64,000 bases of DNA from an uncultured Eubacteriales bacterium (GCA_934463035.1 CAKSIG010000001.1:186001-250000); one strand, 5' to 3'. Numbered from the stretch's first letter, positions 16,287-24,727 are shown. The notes: generated from the sequence alone by a model not told the origin. Program-made: numbers and translations.

Positions 16287-16986
16287 TTACAGGAAATTCA
16301 GATTTAACAAGCTGTCAACCCCCGAATTTAAGCACTTGATATTGCTTTTATATTGGCCTGTATACGGTCTTATGTTCCTGCTTATGGAACGCGGGCTAAA
16401 CCTTAACTACCACGCGATAGAGTGCAGTTTTGACAGCCGTATACCGTTTTGCGAATACTTCGTGTTCCCCTATTATTTTTGGTTCGTATTCCTTGTCGGT
16501 ATACATATTTATACACTGCTTTTTGACATTCCCGCGTTTAAAAAGCTGATGTACTTCATAATCATTACATACACGGTAACAACGGTGATTTATCTTACAT
16601 ACCCGTCAATGCAGGAACTGCGCCCCACCGAATTTGAGCGCGATAATTTCTGTGTTTCGATAGTAAAGGCGCTGTATGATTTTGATACTAATACCAACGT
16701 TTGCCCGTCACTTCACGTAGTGGGTTCGTTTGCCGTGTTGTTTACCGCTTTTGAATGTAAACGGTTTAAAAAGGTGGGTTGGGTTGTATTTTATGTTGTT
16801 GCAACCGTTCTCATAAGCATTTCCACCGTCTTTTTAAAACAACATTCAATTATTGATATTATTGCGGCTCTCGCGCTGTGCGCAGTTGCCTACCCGTTCG
16901 CATATATACTGCCCGACAGGATAGCAAAAAAGAAATCCGTCCCGTCAACCGAAACGGAAAAAGAGCCTGCAAATATTGGCAGTTAG
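16258..16986 (+). CDS. PAP2-family membrane phosphatase/phosphotransferase
   Basis: Five or six TM helices and the PAP2 catalytic signature in the inositolphosphotransferase form: NVCPSLHVVGS (PSxH) and STVFLKQHSIIDI (His and Asp). The first KxxxxxxRP motif is weak. The enzyme would act on lipid phosphates or phosphatidylinositol-type heads, fitting a glycolipid locus after the CrtO-like and GT28 genes. The frame opens at ATG 16258 inside the preceding gene; ATG 16279 (MVDYRKF) is an alternative and neither has a clear SD. The last gene of the operon. Confidence 0.8.
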   Translation: MRVLWFLMVDYRKFRFNKLSTPEFKHLILLLYWPVYGLMFLLMERGLNLNYHAIECSFDSRIPFCEYFVFPYYFWFVFLVGIHIYTLLFDIPAFKKLMYFIIITYTVTTVIYLTYPSMQELRPTEFERDNFCVSIVKALYDFDTNTNVCPSLHVVGSFAVLFTAFECKRFKKVGWVVFYVVATVLISISTVFLKQHSIIDIIAALALCAVAYPFAYILPDRIAKKKSVPSTETEKEPANIGS

Positions 16987-17046
16987 TTTAAATTTAAAAT
17001 TGAAAGTTGAAAATGGAAAATTAAATGTATTCGGCAAAATAAATAT

Positions 17047-17086
17047 AGGCTTCACTCTTTAAACAGAGCGGAGCCTGTGTTGTTAT
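17047..17086 (+). terminator. Weak hairpin after the PAP2 gene
   Basis: AGGCT-CTCT pairs with AGAG-AGCCT (17047-17076), followed by GTGTTGTT. Could end the glycolipid operon. Confidence 0.4.
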
Positions 17087-17112
17087 AGCAGGTATATTAT
17101 CCATAGTTTACG

Positions 17113-17148
17113 AATAAAAAAACGCACACGGAAAACCGTGTGCGTTTT
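17113..17148 (-). terminator. Terminator of the 5S rRNA gene
   Basis: On the minus strand, immediately after the 5S 3' end, AAACGCACACGG-TTTT-CCGTGTGCGTTT is a perfect 12-bp stem followed by TTTTATT. Confidence 0.9.
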
Positions 17149-17149
17149 G

Positions 17150-17266
<117 letters not shown>

Positions 17267-17296
17267 TGTGTACCGTCTTCATCAGACGACTTTGTA

Positions 17297-17325
17297 AGTA
17301 TACCACAACGCTTTACATTTGTCAA
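17297..17325 (-). promoter_or_regulatory. Promoter of the solitary 5S rRNA
   Basis: Minus-strand TTGACA, 17 bases, TATACT, ending 31 bases upstream of the 5S 5' end. Near-consensus. Confidence 0.85.
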
Positions 17326-17343
17326 CACTTTTTTCAAAAAATT

Positions 17344-17751
17344 CTACTTTTTATTATTATTGAACGCATACAACTTAATTATAACAAACGTAACGGGGCC
17401 GCCCGCCATAGCCGCAAGCACCGTTGCCCAGAACTGCGAGAGTTTCAAGGTGTTTATGGTAATAAACGTCACTAAAAAGTATATTATAAAATTCGGAACA
17501 TAGGCAAGTAAAAATCTTAAATACTTCCGAAAGCTCGGCTGTGACTTAAAAACCACCTTGCTGTTTAGGAAAAAACCGATGGTCAGCGATATTATATACC
17601 CTACCACCGCCGCAATATTAGGCTGTAAAATATAATGCGCCAACCACGAAAAGAAAGCGGCGTTGAACGTATTTATTGCGCCCGTAACACAAAATCCCAA
17701 GAATTTCGGGCTTAAAAAGGTATGAATTATTTTATTAATAAAATCCTTCAA
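17344..17751 (-). CDS. GtrA-family membrane protein
   Basis: 135 residues with four TM helices and the GtrA pattern: KFLGFCVTGAINTFNAAFF, NIAAVVGYIISLTIGFFLNSKVVFK, and a C-terminal pair of helices. GtrA proteins are thought to move undecaprenyl-phosphate-linked sugars across the membrane for cell-surface glycosylation. No glycosyltransferase partner is adjacent; the nearest surface glycan genes are elsewhere in the window. It ends just upstream of the 5S promoter on the same strand. Confidence 0.85.
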   Translation of the reverse strand: MKDFINKIIHTFLSPKFLGFCVTGAINTFNAAFFSWLAHYILQPNIAAVVGYIISLTIGFFLNSKVVFKSQPSFRKYLRFLLAYVPNFIIYFLVTFITINTLKLSQFWATVLAAMAGGPVTFVIIKLYAFNNNKK

Positions 17752-17809
17752 ATAATTCCCTCATTTCATAGTATAGCCATTATACCAAAATCAAAGAGAA
17801 AAGACAAGC

Positions 17810-17842
17810 ATAAAAAAAGTCCGCCCCGTTTGGGACGAACTT
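17810..17842 (-). terminator. Terminator of pyrR-uraA
   Basis: Minus-strand AAGTTCGTCCC and GGGCGGACTT form an 11-bp stem with two mismatches, followed by TTTTTTTAT. Confidence 0.8.
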
Positions 17843-17858
17843 TTGCTTTTTATTTTGC

Positions 17859-19214
17859 TTATTCAGCTTCGGTTACCTCAGCGTTTTTCTTCTTGCCTGA
17901 GAGTATAACGTTTACGATTATACCGAGGATAAGAGCGGCGGCTATTTCGGTAAGGGTAACCTTTCCGAATTTGAGTGACATACCGCCTATGCCTGCTATA
18001 AGGATAGCCGAAGCGGTGAACAGATTGCAGTTATCTTCAAGGTCAACCTTTTGGAGCATTTTAAGACCCGATACCGCGATAAATCCGTACAGTGTTATGC
18101 ACACACCGCCCATTACACAGGAAGGAATGGTTGAGAGGAGGGTTACGAACGGAGCGAGGAAAGACGCCGCGATAGCCATTATAGCCGTTGTAAGTATTGT
18201 TACTACCGAAGCGTTACCCGTGATTGCAACACAAGCGACAGACTCGCCGTATGTTGTGTTGGGGCATCCGCCGAATACAGCGCCTACCATAGAACCAACG
18301 CCGTCGCCGAGGAGGGTCCTTGAAAGACCGGGATCTTCGAGAAGGTCTTTTTCAATTATTGTTGAAAGGTTTTTATGGTCGGCAATATGCTCTGCAAATA
18401 CAACCAGTGCAACAGGTACGTAAGCTACTGCGATAGAGCCTATGTAAGCGCCGTCGATAGCCTTTATGCCTTTGAATGCCTGAATGAATGTGAAGTCGGG
18501 ATACCACTGCATTGAGCTGAATTTTGAGAAGTCGATTATCTTCATCGCCTCAACGCCTGTCTGCTGACCGATTACGGTGAAGACGGAGGCAAGCGCATAT
18601 CCTGCCGCAATTCCGATTACGAACGGAATGAGCTTAGCCATTTTCTTGCCGTATACCGAGCAAACGGTTACTGTTATAAGTGTTACAAGTGCGCAGATAA
18701 GTGAGAGACCTGTGTGGAGGTCCATTGCGTAAGCTCCGCCTTCGTTGGAAGCGCCGCCGAGTGCGTCGCCTACGGCGTTGCCAGCAAGTGAAAGTCCGAT
18801 TATCGCAACTGTGGGTCCGATAACAACGGCAGGCATAAGTTTATTTATCCACTTAACGCCTACGAATTTAACGATTATAGCGATAACAACGTAAACCAAA
18901 CCTGCGAAGAAGGCACCGATTATGATTCCGAGGTAGCCTACCTGAACGGAAGCGGCACCGCCGAACGCGGCGAACATTGAACCCAGAAAAGCAAAGGACG
19001 AGCCTAAGAAAACAGGGCTTTTAAATTTTGTGAAAAGCAGGTATACGATAGTTCCTATGCCTGCGCCGAACAAAGCGGCTGAGGTGGACATTCCGTTTCC
19101 GACTATCATCGGAACAGCGATTGTAGCTGCAAGAATTGCAAGCAGCTGCTGCAATGCGAAAATCAGCATTTGACCGAATTTCGGCTTGTCTTCAATTTTG
19201 TAGGTTAGTTTCAT
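17859..19214 (-). CDS. uraA: Uracil permease (NCS2 family)
   Basis: Nucleobase:cation symporter-2 family, importing uracil. About fourteen TM segments; recognisable blocks are FALQQLLAILAATIAVPMIV near the N-terminus, GSSFAFLGSM in TM3, and GGCPNTTYGESVACVAITGN in the TM10 region. 451 residues is normal. It follows pyrR on the same strand with a 93-base gap and no terminator between them, so PyrR attenuation at 19861 controls it; this supports uracil rather than xanthine as substrate. Equivalent to pyrP in Bacillus. Confidence 0.92.
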   Translation of the reverse strand: MKLTYKIEDKPKFGQMLIFALQQLLAILAATIAVPMIVGNGMSTSAALFGAGIGTIVYLLFTKFKSPVFLGSSFAFLGSMFAAFGGAASVQVGYLGIIIGAFFAGLVYVVIAIIVKFVGVKWINKLMPAVVIGPTVAIIGLSLAGNAVGDALGGASNEGGAYAMDLHTGLSLICALVTLITVTVCSVYGKKMAKLIPFVIGIAAGYALASVFTVIGQQTGVEAMKIIDFSKFSSMQWYPDFTFIQAFKGIKAIDGAYIGSIAVAYVPVALVVFAEHIADHKNLSTIIEKDLLEDPGLSRTLLGDGVGSMVGAVFGGCPNTTYGESVACVAITGNASVVTILTTAIMAIAASFLAPFVTLLSTIPSCVMGGVCITLYGFIAVSGLKMLQKVDLEDNCNLFTASAILIAGIGGMSLKFGKVTLTEIAAALILGIIVNVILSGKKKNAEVTEAE

Positions 19215-19307
19215 TTAATTTCCTCCATATTCTGCACACACAGATGCAAATTAATATATTAAAACGGAATTTTTCCGATTTAACCGTTTTTAACTTCCCG
19301 CGCAGCT

Positions 19308-19844
19308 TTATTCGTACAGCTCCACGCTTATCCCGTCGTCATACGGCGGCAGCTTTACCGATATTCTCTCGCTCTTGGCGGTGGGAACGTTCTTTCCTAC
19401 ATAGTCGCCCCTTATCGGGAGTTCTCTGTGTCCCCTGTCAACCAGCACCGCAAGCTGTATTGCCGCGGGTCTGCCCTTGCTGAACACGGCGTCTATCGCC
19501 GCGCGCGCCGTGCGCCCCGTATATAAAACGTCGTCAACTATTATAACCGTGCGTCCCGTTACTTCAAAGGGCAGCTGAGCGCTGCGGAGTATCGGGTCGG
19601 CTGAAACGTGAGCCAAATCGTCACGGTAAAAGGTAATGTCAAGATTTCCACAGGGAACGAGTTTTTTCTCAATATCGGCGATGTTCGCGGCTATCATACC
19701 CGCAAGCGGAACTCCCCTGCGCTTCACGCCGACGATACAAATATTGTCGCACCCGCCGTTTTTTTCCAATATTTCGTGCGAAATGCGCTTGATTGCACGT
19801 TTTACGGCGCTTTCGTCCATAAGCGTTGCTTTATAGTTCTCCAT
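19308..19844 (-). CDS. pyrR: PyrR attenuation regulator / uracil phosphoribosyltransferase
   Basis: UMP-dependent RNA-binding attenuator protein with residual uracil phosphoribosyltransferase activity. The PRPP loop VIIVDDVLYTGRTARAAIDA and the CIVGVKRRGVPLAG block are diagnostic; 178 residues from ATG 19844 is the family's length. The frame extends upstream through the leader's terminator hairpin, which is not coding; AGGA lies just upstream of ATG 19844. It is preceded by its own PyrR-responsive leader, giving autoregulation of pyrR-uraA. Confidence 0.95.
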   Translation of the reverse strand: MENYKATLMDESAVKRAIKRISHEILEKNGGCDNICIVGVKRRGVPLAGMIAANIADIEKKLVPCGNLDITFYRDDLAHVSADPILRSAQLPFEVTGRTVIIVDDVLYTGRTARAAIDAVFSKGRPAAIQLAVLVDRGHRELPIRGDYVGKNVPTAKSERISVKLPPYDDGISVELYE

Positions 19845-19985
19845 TTCGTCCTCCAAACGCAAAAAAAGCGTCCTGCCGCGGCAAGACGCATAAATAAACA
19901 CAGTTCTTTGCGCAGAAAACCACCTGCGCTATGTTATCTTAATTCTTGCCGGCATCTCTGTACCGTCTTAAAGCATTAACTTTTC
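19845..19985 (-). promoter_or_regulatory. PyrR-responsive attenuator leader
   Basis: The minus-strand leader holds a PyrR-binding-loop-like segment (GGTACAGAGATGCCGG, compare the Bacillus TCCAGAGAGGCT core), then a terminator whose arms GCGTCTTGCC and GGCAGGACGC precede seven T (19861-19889). The segment CGGCAAGA just after the binding loop (plus-strand 19944-19951) is exactly complementary to TCTTGCCG in the terminator's 5' arm (19879-19886), so antiterminator and terminator exclude each other. UMP-bound PyrR holding the binding loop would favour termination. Confidence 0.82.
19861..19889 (-). terminator. Intrinsic terminator in the pyrR leader
   Basis: Perfect but for one T-G pair: GCGTCTTGCC-GC-GGCAGGACGC followed by TTTTTTT, 16 bases upstream of the pyrR ATG on the minus strand. 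Confidence 0.9.
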
Positions 19986-19989
19986 CATT

Positions 19990-20018
19990 ATGATAACACA
20001 TAAAAATCAATTTGTAAA
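19990..20018 (-). promoter_or_regulatory. pyrR-uraA promoter
   Basis: Minus-strand TTTACA, 17 bases, TATCAT, placed just before the attenuator leader. Confidence 0.7.
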
Positions 20019-20077
20019 TAGTTTTTTAACATTTTTTTGAAATTTTTTTAATCCGATAAGAGTTTGTCCCGAAAACT

Positions 20078-20107
20078 GTTCTATATGGGACAACCGTTTC
20101 ATAGAAT
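20078..20107 (+). promoter_or_regulatory. Possible sigma-E-type promoter of spoIIIA
   Basis: CATAGAAT (20100-20107) differs in one base from the sigma-E -10 consensus CATACAAT, with GTTCTATAT 13 bases upstream as a -35-like element. The same stretch has an inverted repeat TTGTCCC (20064) and GGGACAA (20087). Mother-cell sigma-E control of spoIIIA is known in Bacillus; here it is inferred. Confidence 0.4.
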
Positions 20108-20130
20108 TTAGCATAGTGAGGTGAGCGTGT

Positions 20131-21036
20131 ATGAATAACAGCGAAAGGTTCGACAGCGCGCTGTACGGAGTTCCAAACCGCATATCGGAAATTTTAATGA
20201 ACCTGCCAAAGGCGGTGAAAGAAAATGCTCAGGAAATACGCCTTAGGGCAAATCTTCCCGTGGCGCTCACCGTTCAGGGCGACACCGCGTTTGTAAATTC
20301 AAGCGGAAACGTTTCTTTCGGATCATCAAACGGACTTGTAACCGCAAATTCCCAAGAGCTTAACGAATGTTTCCGCCTTATCTGCCGAAATTCCGCCTAT
20401 GCCCACACCGACGAACTGAGCGAAGGCTACATAAATATGTCGCACGGACACAGGGCAGGCGTTTGCGGAACGCTCGGGAAAAACGGAATTATGAAAAACA
20501 TATCCTCGGTAAATATACGTATAGCGCGCGAAATTCGGGGAGCCGCGAACGATATAATCGGGCGGTACGAGCGCGGAGGTCTTTTGATAGCGGGACCGCC
20601 CGGAAGCGGAAAGACCACCGTACTGCGCGACCTTGTAAGACAGCTTTCAAACGGAATTTCGGGAAAATCATACCGAATTGCGGTGATAGACAGCCGCGGC
20701 GAAATTTCGGGCGGCGGCGAGACCGACCTCGGGCGCAATACCGACGTGCTTGTAACAAAAGATAAAGCGCAGGGCATTGAAATAGCGGTAAGGACCCTCT
20801 GCCCCGAAATTATCGCGTTTGATGAAATAGGTTCCGCCGACGAGCTTGCAAAGGTAAGCGAGAGCTTTCTTGCGGGCGTAAGCATTATAACCACCGCCCA
20901 TATCGGTTCCGCCTCTGAGCTTACCCATCGCAGGGTGACCCGCGAGCTGCTTAGTTCGGGCGCAATCGGCAGCATTGCCCTTCTGCCCGAAATGATAGGC
21001 GGAAAGATAGGCTTTCTGCCCGCAAAGGCAGTGTGA
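20131..21036 (+). CDS. spoIIIAA: Stage III sporulation protein AA
   Basis: ATPase of the SpoIIIA-SpoIIQ channel that connects mother cell and forespore, related to type II/IV secretion ATPases. The Walker A is LLIAGPPGSGKTTVLRDL near residue 155 and the Walker B region is IIAFDEIG. EIRLRANLPVAL and SHGHRAGVCG blocks are typical. 301 residues; SD GAGGTGAGC precedes ATG. First gene of a complete eight-gene spoIIIA operon. No truncation is seen. Confidence 0.94.
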   Translation: MNNSERFDSALYGVPNRISEILMNLPKAVKENAQEIRLRANLPVALTVQGDTAFVNSSGNVSFGSSNGLVTANSQELNECFRLICRNSAYAHTDELSEGYINMSHGHRAGVCGTLGKNGIMKNISSVNIRIAREIRGAANDIIGRYERGGLLIAGPPGSGKTTVLRDLVRQLSNGISGKSYRIAVIDSRGEISGGGETDLGRNTDVLVTKDKAQGIEIAVRTLCPEIIAFDEIGSADELAKVSESFLAGVSIITTAHIGSASELTHRRVTRELLSSGAIGSIALLPEMIGGKIGFLPAKAV

Positions 21037-21042
21037 CAAAAA

Positions 21043-21495
21043 ATGCAGATACTTATTAAAATTACGGGGCTTGCTTTGGTGCTTTCGGTATCCACCGCCA
21101 TAGGTTTTTTGCGCGCCGCGGCTCTTAAAACCCGAGAAAAACGGCTTTTCGGTCTTTACCTTTGTATGTGCGATTTAAAGGAACGCATACGGCTTGAAAA
21201 CGATGAATTAAGAGACGTGTTGAAAAAGAGCTTTAACGGACAGGTATCCGAAACCGACGGCGGCTTTAAAATATCGGTAAACGGCATACTGCCGGAGGAC
21301 GAAAAACTGATAAACGAATACTTTTCGTCGGCGGGGATGTCCGACCCCGACGCAGAATACGAACGGGCGCAGCTTTACGCATCGCTTGTAAAAAAACAGC
21401 ACTCCGCCGCGGCGGCAAACTCCGCACAGCTTTGCAAGCTGTATAAAACGATAGGCTTTATGGCGGGAATATTTATTTGTATCTTTCTTATATAG
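21043..21495 (+). CDS. spoIIIAB: Stage III sporulation protein AB
   Basis: 150-residue protein with an N-terminal TM helix, a central helical domain (REKRLFGLYLCMCDLKERI) and a C-terminal TM helix (IGFMAGIFICIFLI); it resembles GspF-type platform proteins and belongs to the SpoIIIA channel. Six bases separate it from spoIIIAA. Identification rests on operon position and on the family pattern. Confidence 0.88.
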   Translation: MQILIKITGLALVLSVSTAIGFLRAAALKTREKRLFGLYLCMCDLKERIRLENDELRDVLKKSFNGQVSETDGGFKISVNGILPEDEKLINEYFSSAGMSDPDAEYERAQLYASLVKKQHSAAAANSAQLCKLYKTIGFMAGIFICIFLI

Positions 21496-21504
21496 GTGAA
21501 ATAT

Positions 21505-21699
21505 ATGGACGTTGATTTTATTTTTAAAATAGCCGCAATAGGCATAATCGTTACCGTTTTAAATCAGCTTTTGGTGCGCTCGGGACGTGAGGAGCAGGCA
21601 ATGCTTACCACCCTTGCGGGACTTGTGGTTGTTCTGCTTATGATAGTAAACGCTATCGCCGACCTGTTTTCTTCGGTCAAGAGCCTTTTCGGGTTGTAG
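21505..21699 (+). CDS. spoIIIAC: Stage III sporulation protein AC
   Basis: 64-residue protein with two TM helices, DVDFIFKIAAIGIIVTVLNQLL and TTLAGLVVVLLMIVNAIADL, matching SpoIIIAC in size and sequence (amphipathic C-terminal LFSSVKSLFGL). ATG 21505 is chosen because AGGTG lies seven bases upstream; a GTG three codons earlier overlaps the SD. Small integral channel component. Confidence 0.92.
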   Translation: MDVDFIFKIAAIGIIVTVLNQLLVRSGREEQAMLTTLAGLVVVLLMIVNAIADLFSSVKSLFGL

Positions 21700-21702
21700 A
21701 AA

Positions 21703-22086
21703 ATGGAACTGTTAAAAATTTTGGCTGTCTGTTTTATCGCCGCTATCTTCGCCGTGATACTGAAACAGTATAAAGGCGAATATTCGCTGATAATCACGGT
21801 AGCCGCCTCAATAACCGTTATAACTATGATAATAGGTGCGGTAGCAGGACCCGTCGCACAGCTGCGCGATAAACTGAACGAATGCGGAATAAGATACGAA
21901 TACTTTGCCGTTGCGCTTAAAGCCCTCGGAATAGGCTATGTAACAGGATTTATAGCCGACGCCTGCCGCGACAGCGGTCAAGCCTCGCTCGCCTTAAAGG
22001 CGGAGCTTGCAGGCAAATGCGCCGTGTTTGTCCTCTGTCTGCCGCTTATAACCTCGGTGCTTGATACCGCGCTTAAATTTATCTGA
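21703..22086 (+). CDS. spoIIIAD: Stage III sporulation protein AD
   Basis: 127 residues with four predicted TM helices and the SpoIIIAC/AD-family segment KALGIGYVTGFIADACRDSGQASLALKAELAGK, of which KALGIGYVTGFIADAC is most conserved. Membrane component of the SpoIIIA channel. Starts three bases after spoIIIAC and ends two bases before spoIIIAE. Confidence 0.93.
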   Translation: MELLKILAVCFIAAIFAVILKQYKGEYSLIITVAASITVITMIIGAVAGPVAQLRDKLNECGIRYEYFAVALKALGIGYVTGFIADACRDSGQASLALKAELAGKCAVFVLCLPLITSVLDTALKFI

Positions 22087-22088
22087 AA

Positions 22089-23198
22089 ATGAAAAAACTT
22101 GTACTTATATTAATTCTTATATTCGCCTTTTCCGTACCCGTTTGCGCAGAAGGCGCGGATCTCTACGCCGAGCAGTACGGGATAAGCGGAGCCGACGGAC
22201 TTGACGGTGCGCTCCCCGACTCGGCAAAGGAATTTTTTTCGGAAAACAAAATAGAGCCTTCCGACCCAAGCTGGGTAAACTCTTTAAGCGGTGAAAACGT
22301 GTTCCGCCATATATGGGGTTTTCTCACATCGGGAGCAAAAACGCCGCTTAAAACCTGCGCCGCGGTAATCGGTATCATACTGATAACGGCGGCTCTTACG
22401 GCTATGAATGAAAAGGACGGAATTATGCCGACAGCGGTTTACGCCTCGGTGCTTGCGGTAGCGTCGGTCATAGCCGTGCCTGTGTTTTCCTCAGTAAACA
22501 CAGCGGTAAACGCAATGAAAGGCTGCGCCGCGTTTATGCTGTCCTTTATTCCCGTTTTCGCGTCGGTGGTAGCGGCGTCGGGCAAAGCGGTTACAGCCGC
22601 GTCTATGAGCACATTGCTTTTAGGTTCGGCACAGGCGGTATCTTATATATCAAACTTTGTCGTTATTCCGCTTATGGGCGGTTATCTCGCCGTGAGCATA
22701 AGCTCGTCGGTCTCGCCGCTCGTTTCGCGTTCTGGCATTGCGGAGGGTATTAAAAAACTTGCCTTTTGGATACTCTCACTCATAACCACCCTTTTTCTCG
22801 GCGTTTTAAGTATCCAGACCGCCGTTAATTCGGCGGCGGACACGCTCTCTATGCGAACGGCGAAATTCATTCTCGGAACCTCTGTGCCGATAGCGGGAAC
22901 CGCCCTTTCCGAGGCGGTATCCACCGTGACCGCCTCGCTCTCGCTGTTGAAATCCTCTGTTGGGATTTACGGGGTAGTGGCGGCGTCGGCTATATTTCTT
23001 CCGATAGCGGCGGAGCTTGTTTTGTGGCGGCTTATGCTTATGCTTACTTCTTCCGTTTCTCAGATATTCTCCCTTGTGCGTATATCCGCCGTGCTGAAAG
23101 CGGTTGACGCTATGCTTTCCCTGCTTATAGGCACCGTCTTGCTCACCGCCGCGATGTTTATAATCTCGCTTGCGGTCGTTGTGGGGGTTCGGGTATGA
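22089..23198 (+). CDS. spoIIIAE: Stage III sporulation protein AE
   Basis: 369 residues with an N-terminal signal sequence (VPVCAEGA), a short extracytoplasmic part and at least seven TM helices; the FIPVFASVVAASGKAVTA and YISNFVVIPLMGGYLA blocks are typical of SpoIIIAE, the polytopic channel protein. Its end overlaps spoIIIAF by four bases. Confidence 0.93.
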   Translation: MKKLVLILILIFAFSVPVCAEGADLYAEQYGISGADGLDGALPDSAKEFFSENKIEPSDPSWVNSLSGENVFRHIWGFLTSGAKTPLKTCAAVIGIILITAALTAMNEKDGIMPTAVYASVLAVASVIAVPVFSSVNTAVNAMKGCAAFMLSFIPVFASVVAASGKAVTAASMSTLLLGSAQAVSYISNFVVIPLMGGYLAVSISSSVSPLVSRSGIAEGIKKLAFWILSLITTLFLGVLSIQTAVNSAADTLSMRTAKFILGTSVPIAGTALSEAVSTVTASLSLLKSSVGIYGVVAASAIFLPIAAELVLWRLMLMLTSSVSQIFSLVRISAVLKAVDAMLSLLIGTVLLTAAMFIISLAVVVGVRV

Positions 23199-23626
23199 AC
23201 GGCCTTTCTTTATTTATAACCTCGTTTTGCGGAGCATGCGTGCTTATAGGCGCGCTTTATATTCTCTGCCCCGACTCCGCAATGTCAAAATCTATAAAAT
23301 ATGCCCTAAGCCTTGTTTTTATAATAAGCGTGATCACCGCGGCGGCAGCCGTCGGCAGAATAGATATTTCGTTTGATACAAACGCCGTTTCTGCGCCGTC
23401 GGCAGACGAGCTTGCGGCGGCGTCCGCACGCTATGCATATTCATACGCACTTGAAAAGGAAAAAATAAATTTTTCCGAAATTACTGTTTGTACGGATAAA
23501 AGCGAAGACGGCAGCATAATAATTAGTAAAGTAATAATTTATTCGGACGCAAACAAAGAGGACATCTTCCGCGCGCTCGGCGAAGCCGCGGAGAACTACG
23601 AGATAGAGGTACGTACAAATGAATGA
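23195..23626 (+). CDS. spoIIIAF: Stage III sporulation protein AF
   Basis: 143 residues: two TM helices at the N-terminus (LFITSFCGACVLIGALYILC and YALSLVFIISVITAAAAV) and a soluble alpha/beta ring-building-type domain at the C-terminus. Overlaps spoIIIAE by four and spoIIIAG by eight bases. Channel subunit of the SpoIIIA complex. Confidence 0.9.
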   Translation: MNGLSLFITSFCGACVLIGALYILCPDSAMSKSIKYALSLVFIISVITAAAAVGRIDISFDTNAVSAPSADELAAASARYAYSYALEKEKINFSEITVCTDKSEDGSIIISKVIIYSDANKEDIFRALGEAAENYEIEVRTNE

Positions 23627-24173
23627 AAAAATTAAAAAATACTTCGAGCTTGCAAAAAGCCCGAAACTGCTGATGATTTTAGGCATAGCGGGCATACTGC
23701 TTATCTTTCTTTCGTCGTTTGTCGGCAAGGAAAAAAGCAGCTCGGCGCCCGTATCCGCCGATACGCCGTCATCTGAGGAATACCGTGTAAAATTAGAGGA
23801 AGACGTAAAGCAGATGGTGAAAAGCATAACGGGGAGCGACAACGTGACGGTGGTTATAACGCTTGAAAGCGGCGTAAAGTATTCATACGCCGACGTAAAC
23901 GAGGGAACCGCCGCAAGCAAAACAGAGCAAAACGGCGAAAGCACAAGCAGTGAAACGAAACAAACATACATAACCGTAAAAACCGCCGACGGCGGCGAGC
24001 AGGCGCTTATAGTAACCGAGGTAATGCCCGAAGTGCGCGGGGTTGCGATAGTCTGCGAGGGAGGCGATGACGAAAGCACTGCCGAAAAAATAACAGGCGC
24101 GGTCACCGCCGCCTTAAATATCACATCAAAAAGAGTATACATAGCAGGAGGAAACAGTTATGAAAAAAGGTAA
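23619..24173 (+). CDS. spoIIIAG: Stage III sporulation protein AG
   Basis: 184 residues: one N-terminal TM helix (PKLLMILGIAGILLIFLSSF), a Ser-rich linker, then a ring-building motif domain (VKQMVKSITGSDNVTVVITLES and PEVRGVAIVCEGGDDES). In Bacillus SpoIIIAG forms a large ring in the intermembrane space. Overlaps spoIIIAH by 14 bases. Confidence 0.93.
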   Translation: MNEKIKKYFELAKSPKLLMILGIAGILLIFLSSFVGKEKSSSAPVSADTPSSEEYRVKLEEDVKQMVKSITGSDNVTVVITLESGVKYSYADVNEGTAASKTEQNGESTSSETKQTYITVKTADGGEQALIVTEVMPEVRGVAIVCEGGDDESTAEKITGAVTAALNITSKRVYIAGGNSYEKR

Positions 24174-24699
24174 GGTATTCGGAAAAAGTCAGATAGCCGT
24201 TGCGGCAATGGTATTGGCGCTCGGCGCCGCAATATGGCTGAATATGAAATACTCCTCATCAAGCAAATATTTAGGTCAGGCAACCTATGTCAGCAATTCG
24301 TCCTCCCAAACATCGTCGGTAAAGGCGAACGCCTCGGCAAAGGAAAAGGACGAAAACTATTTTGAGACCGTAAAGCAGGAACGCAAAAAAAACCGCACCG
24401 AGGCGCAGGAAGCAATTGAAGAAACCCTTAAAAGCGACAAGCTGACCGAGGCTGACAAAACCTCTGCGCTTGCAAAAATAGAAGAAATGTCCGACCGAAT
24501 GGAGCAGGAAAGTAACATAGAATCGCTCATAAAAGCCAAAGGCTTTAAGGAAGTTGTCGCGGTTATAGGCGGCGACGGCATAAATGTTGTCGTCAAGAGC
24601 GACGGTCTTACCTCGGCTCAGACCTTGCAAATTCAGGACATAGTAACCTCGCAGACCTCCATACCGCTTTCGGGAATTAAGATAATCACAATAAAGTAG
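24160..24699 (+). CDS. spoIIIAH: Stage III sporulation protein AH
   Basis: 179 residues: N-terminal TM helix (QIAVAAMVLALGAAIWLNM), a charged helical stretch, then the YscJ/FliF-like ring-building domain (AKGFKEVVAVIGGDGINVVV and QIQDIVTSQTSIPLSGIKI). It binds forespore SpoIIQ to make the feeding-tube channel; spoIIQ is not in the window. Last gene of the operon; the SD is AGGAGG. Confidence 0.95.
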   Translation: MKKGKVFGKSQIAVAAMVLALGAAIWLNMKYSSSSKYLGQATYVSNSSSQTSSVKANASAKEKDENYFETVKQERKKNRTEAQEAIEETLKSDKLTEADKTSALAKIEEMSDRMEQESNIESLIKAKGFKEVVAVIGGDGINVVVKSDGLTSAQTLQIQDIVTSQTSIPLSGIKIITIK

Positions 24700-24727
24700 T
24701 TGTGTTATTTGAAAAATGTGGTATAAT
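24700..24727 (+). promoter_or_regulatory. Promoter of the Asp23 gene
   Basis: TTGTGT, 16 bases, TATAAT, with an AGGAAAG stretch after the -10; it starts at the first base after the spoIIIAH stop codon. Confidence 0.6.
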
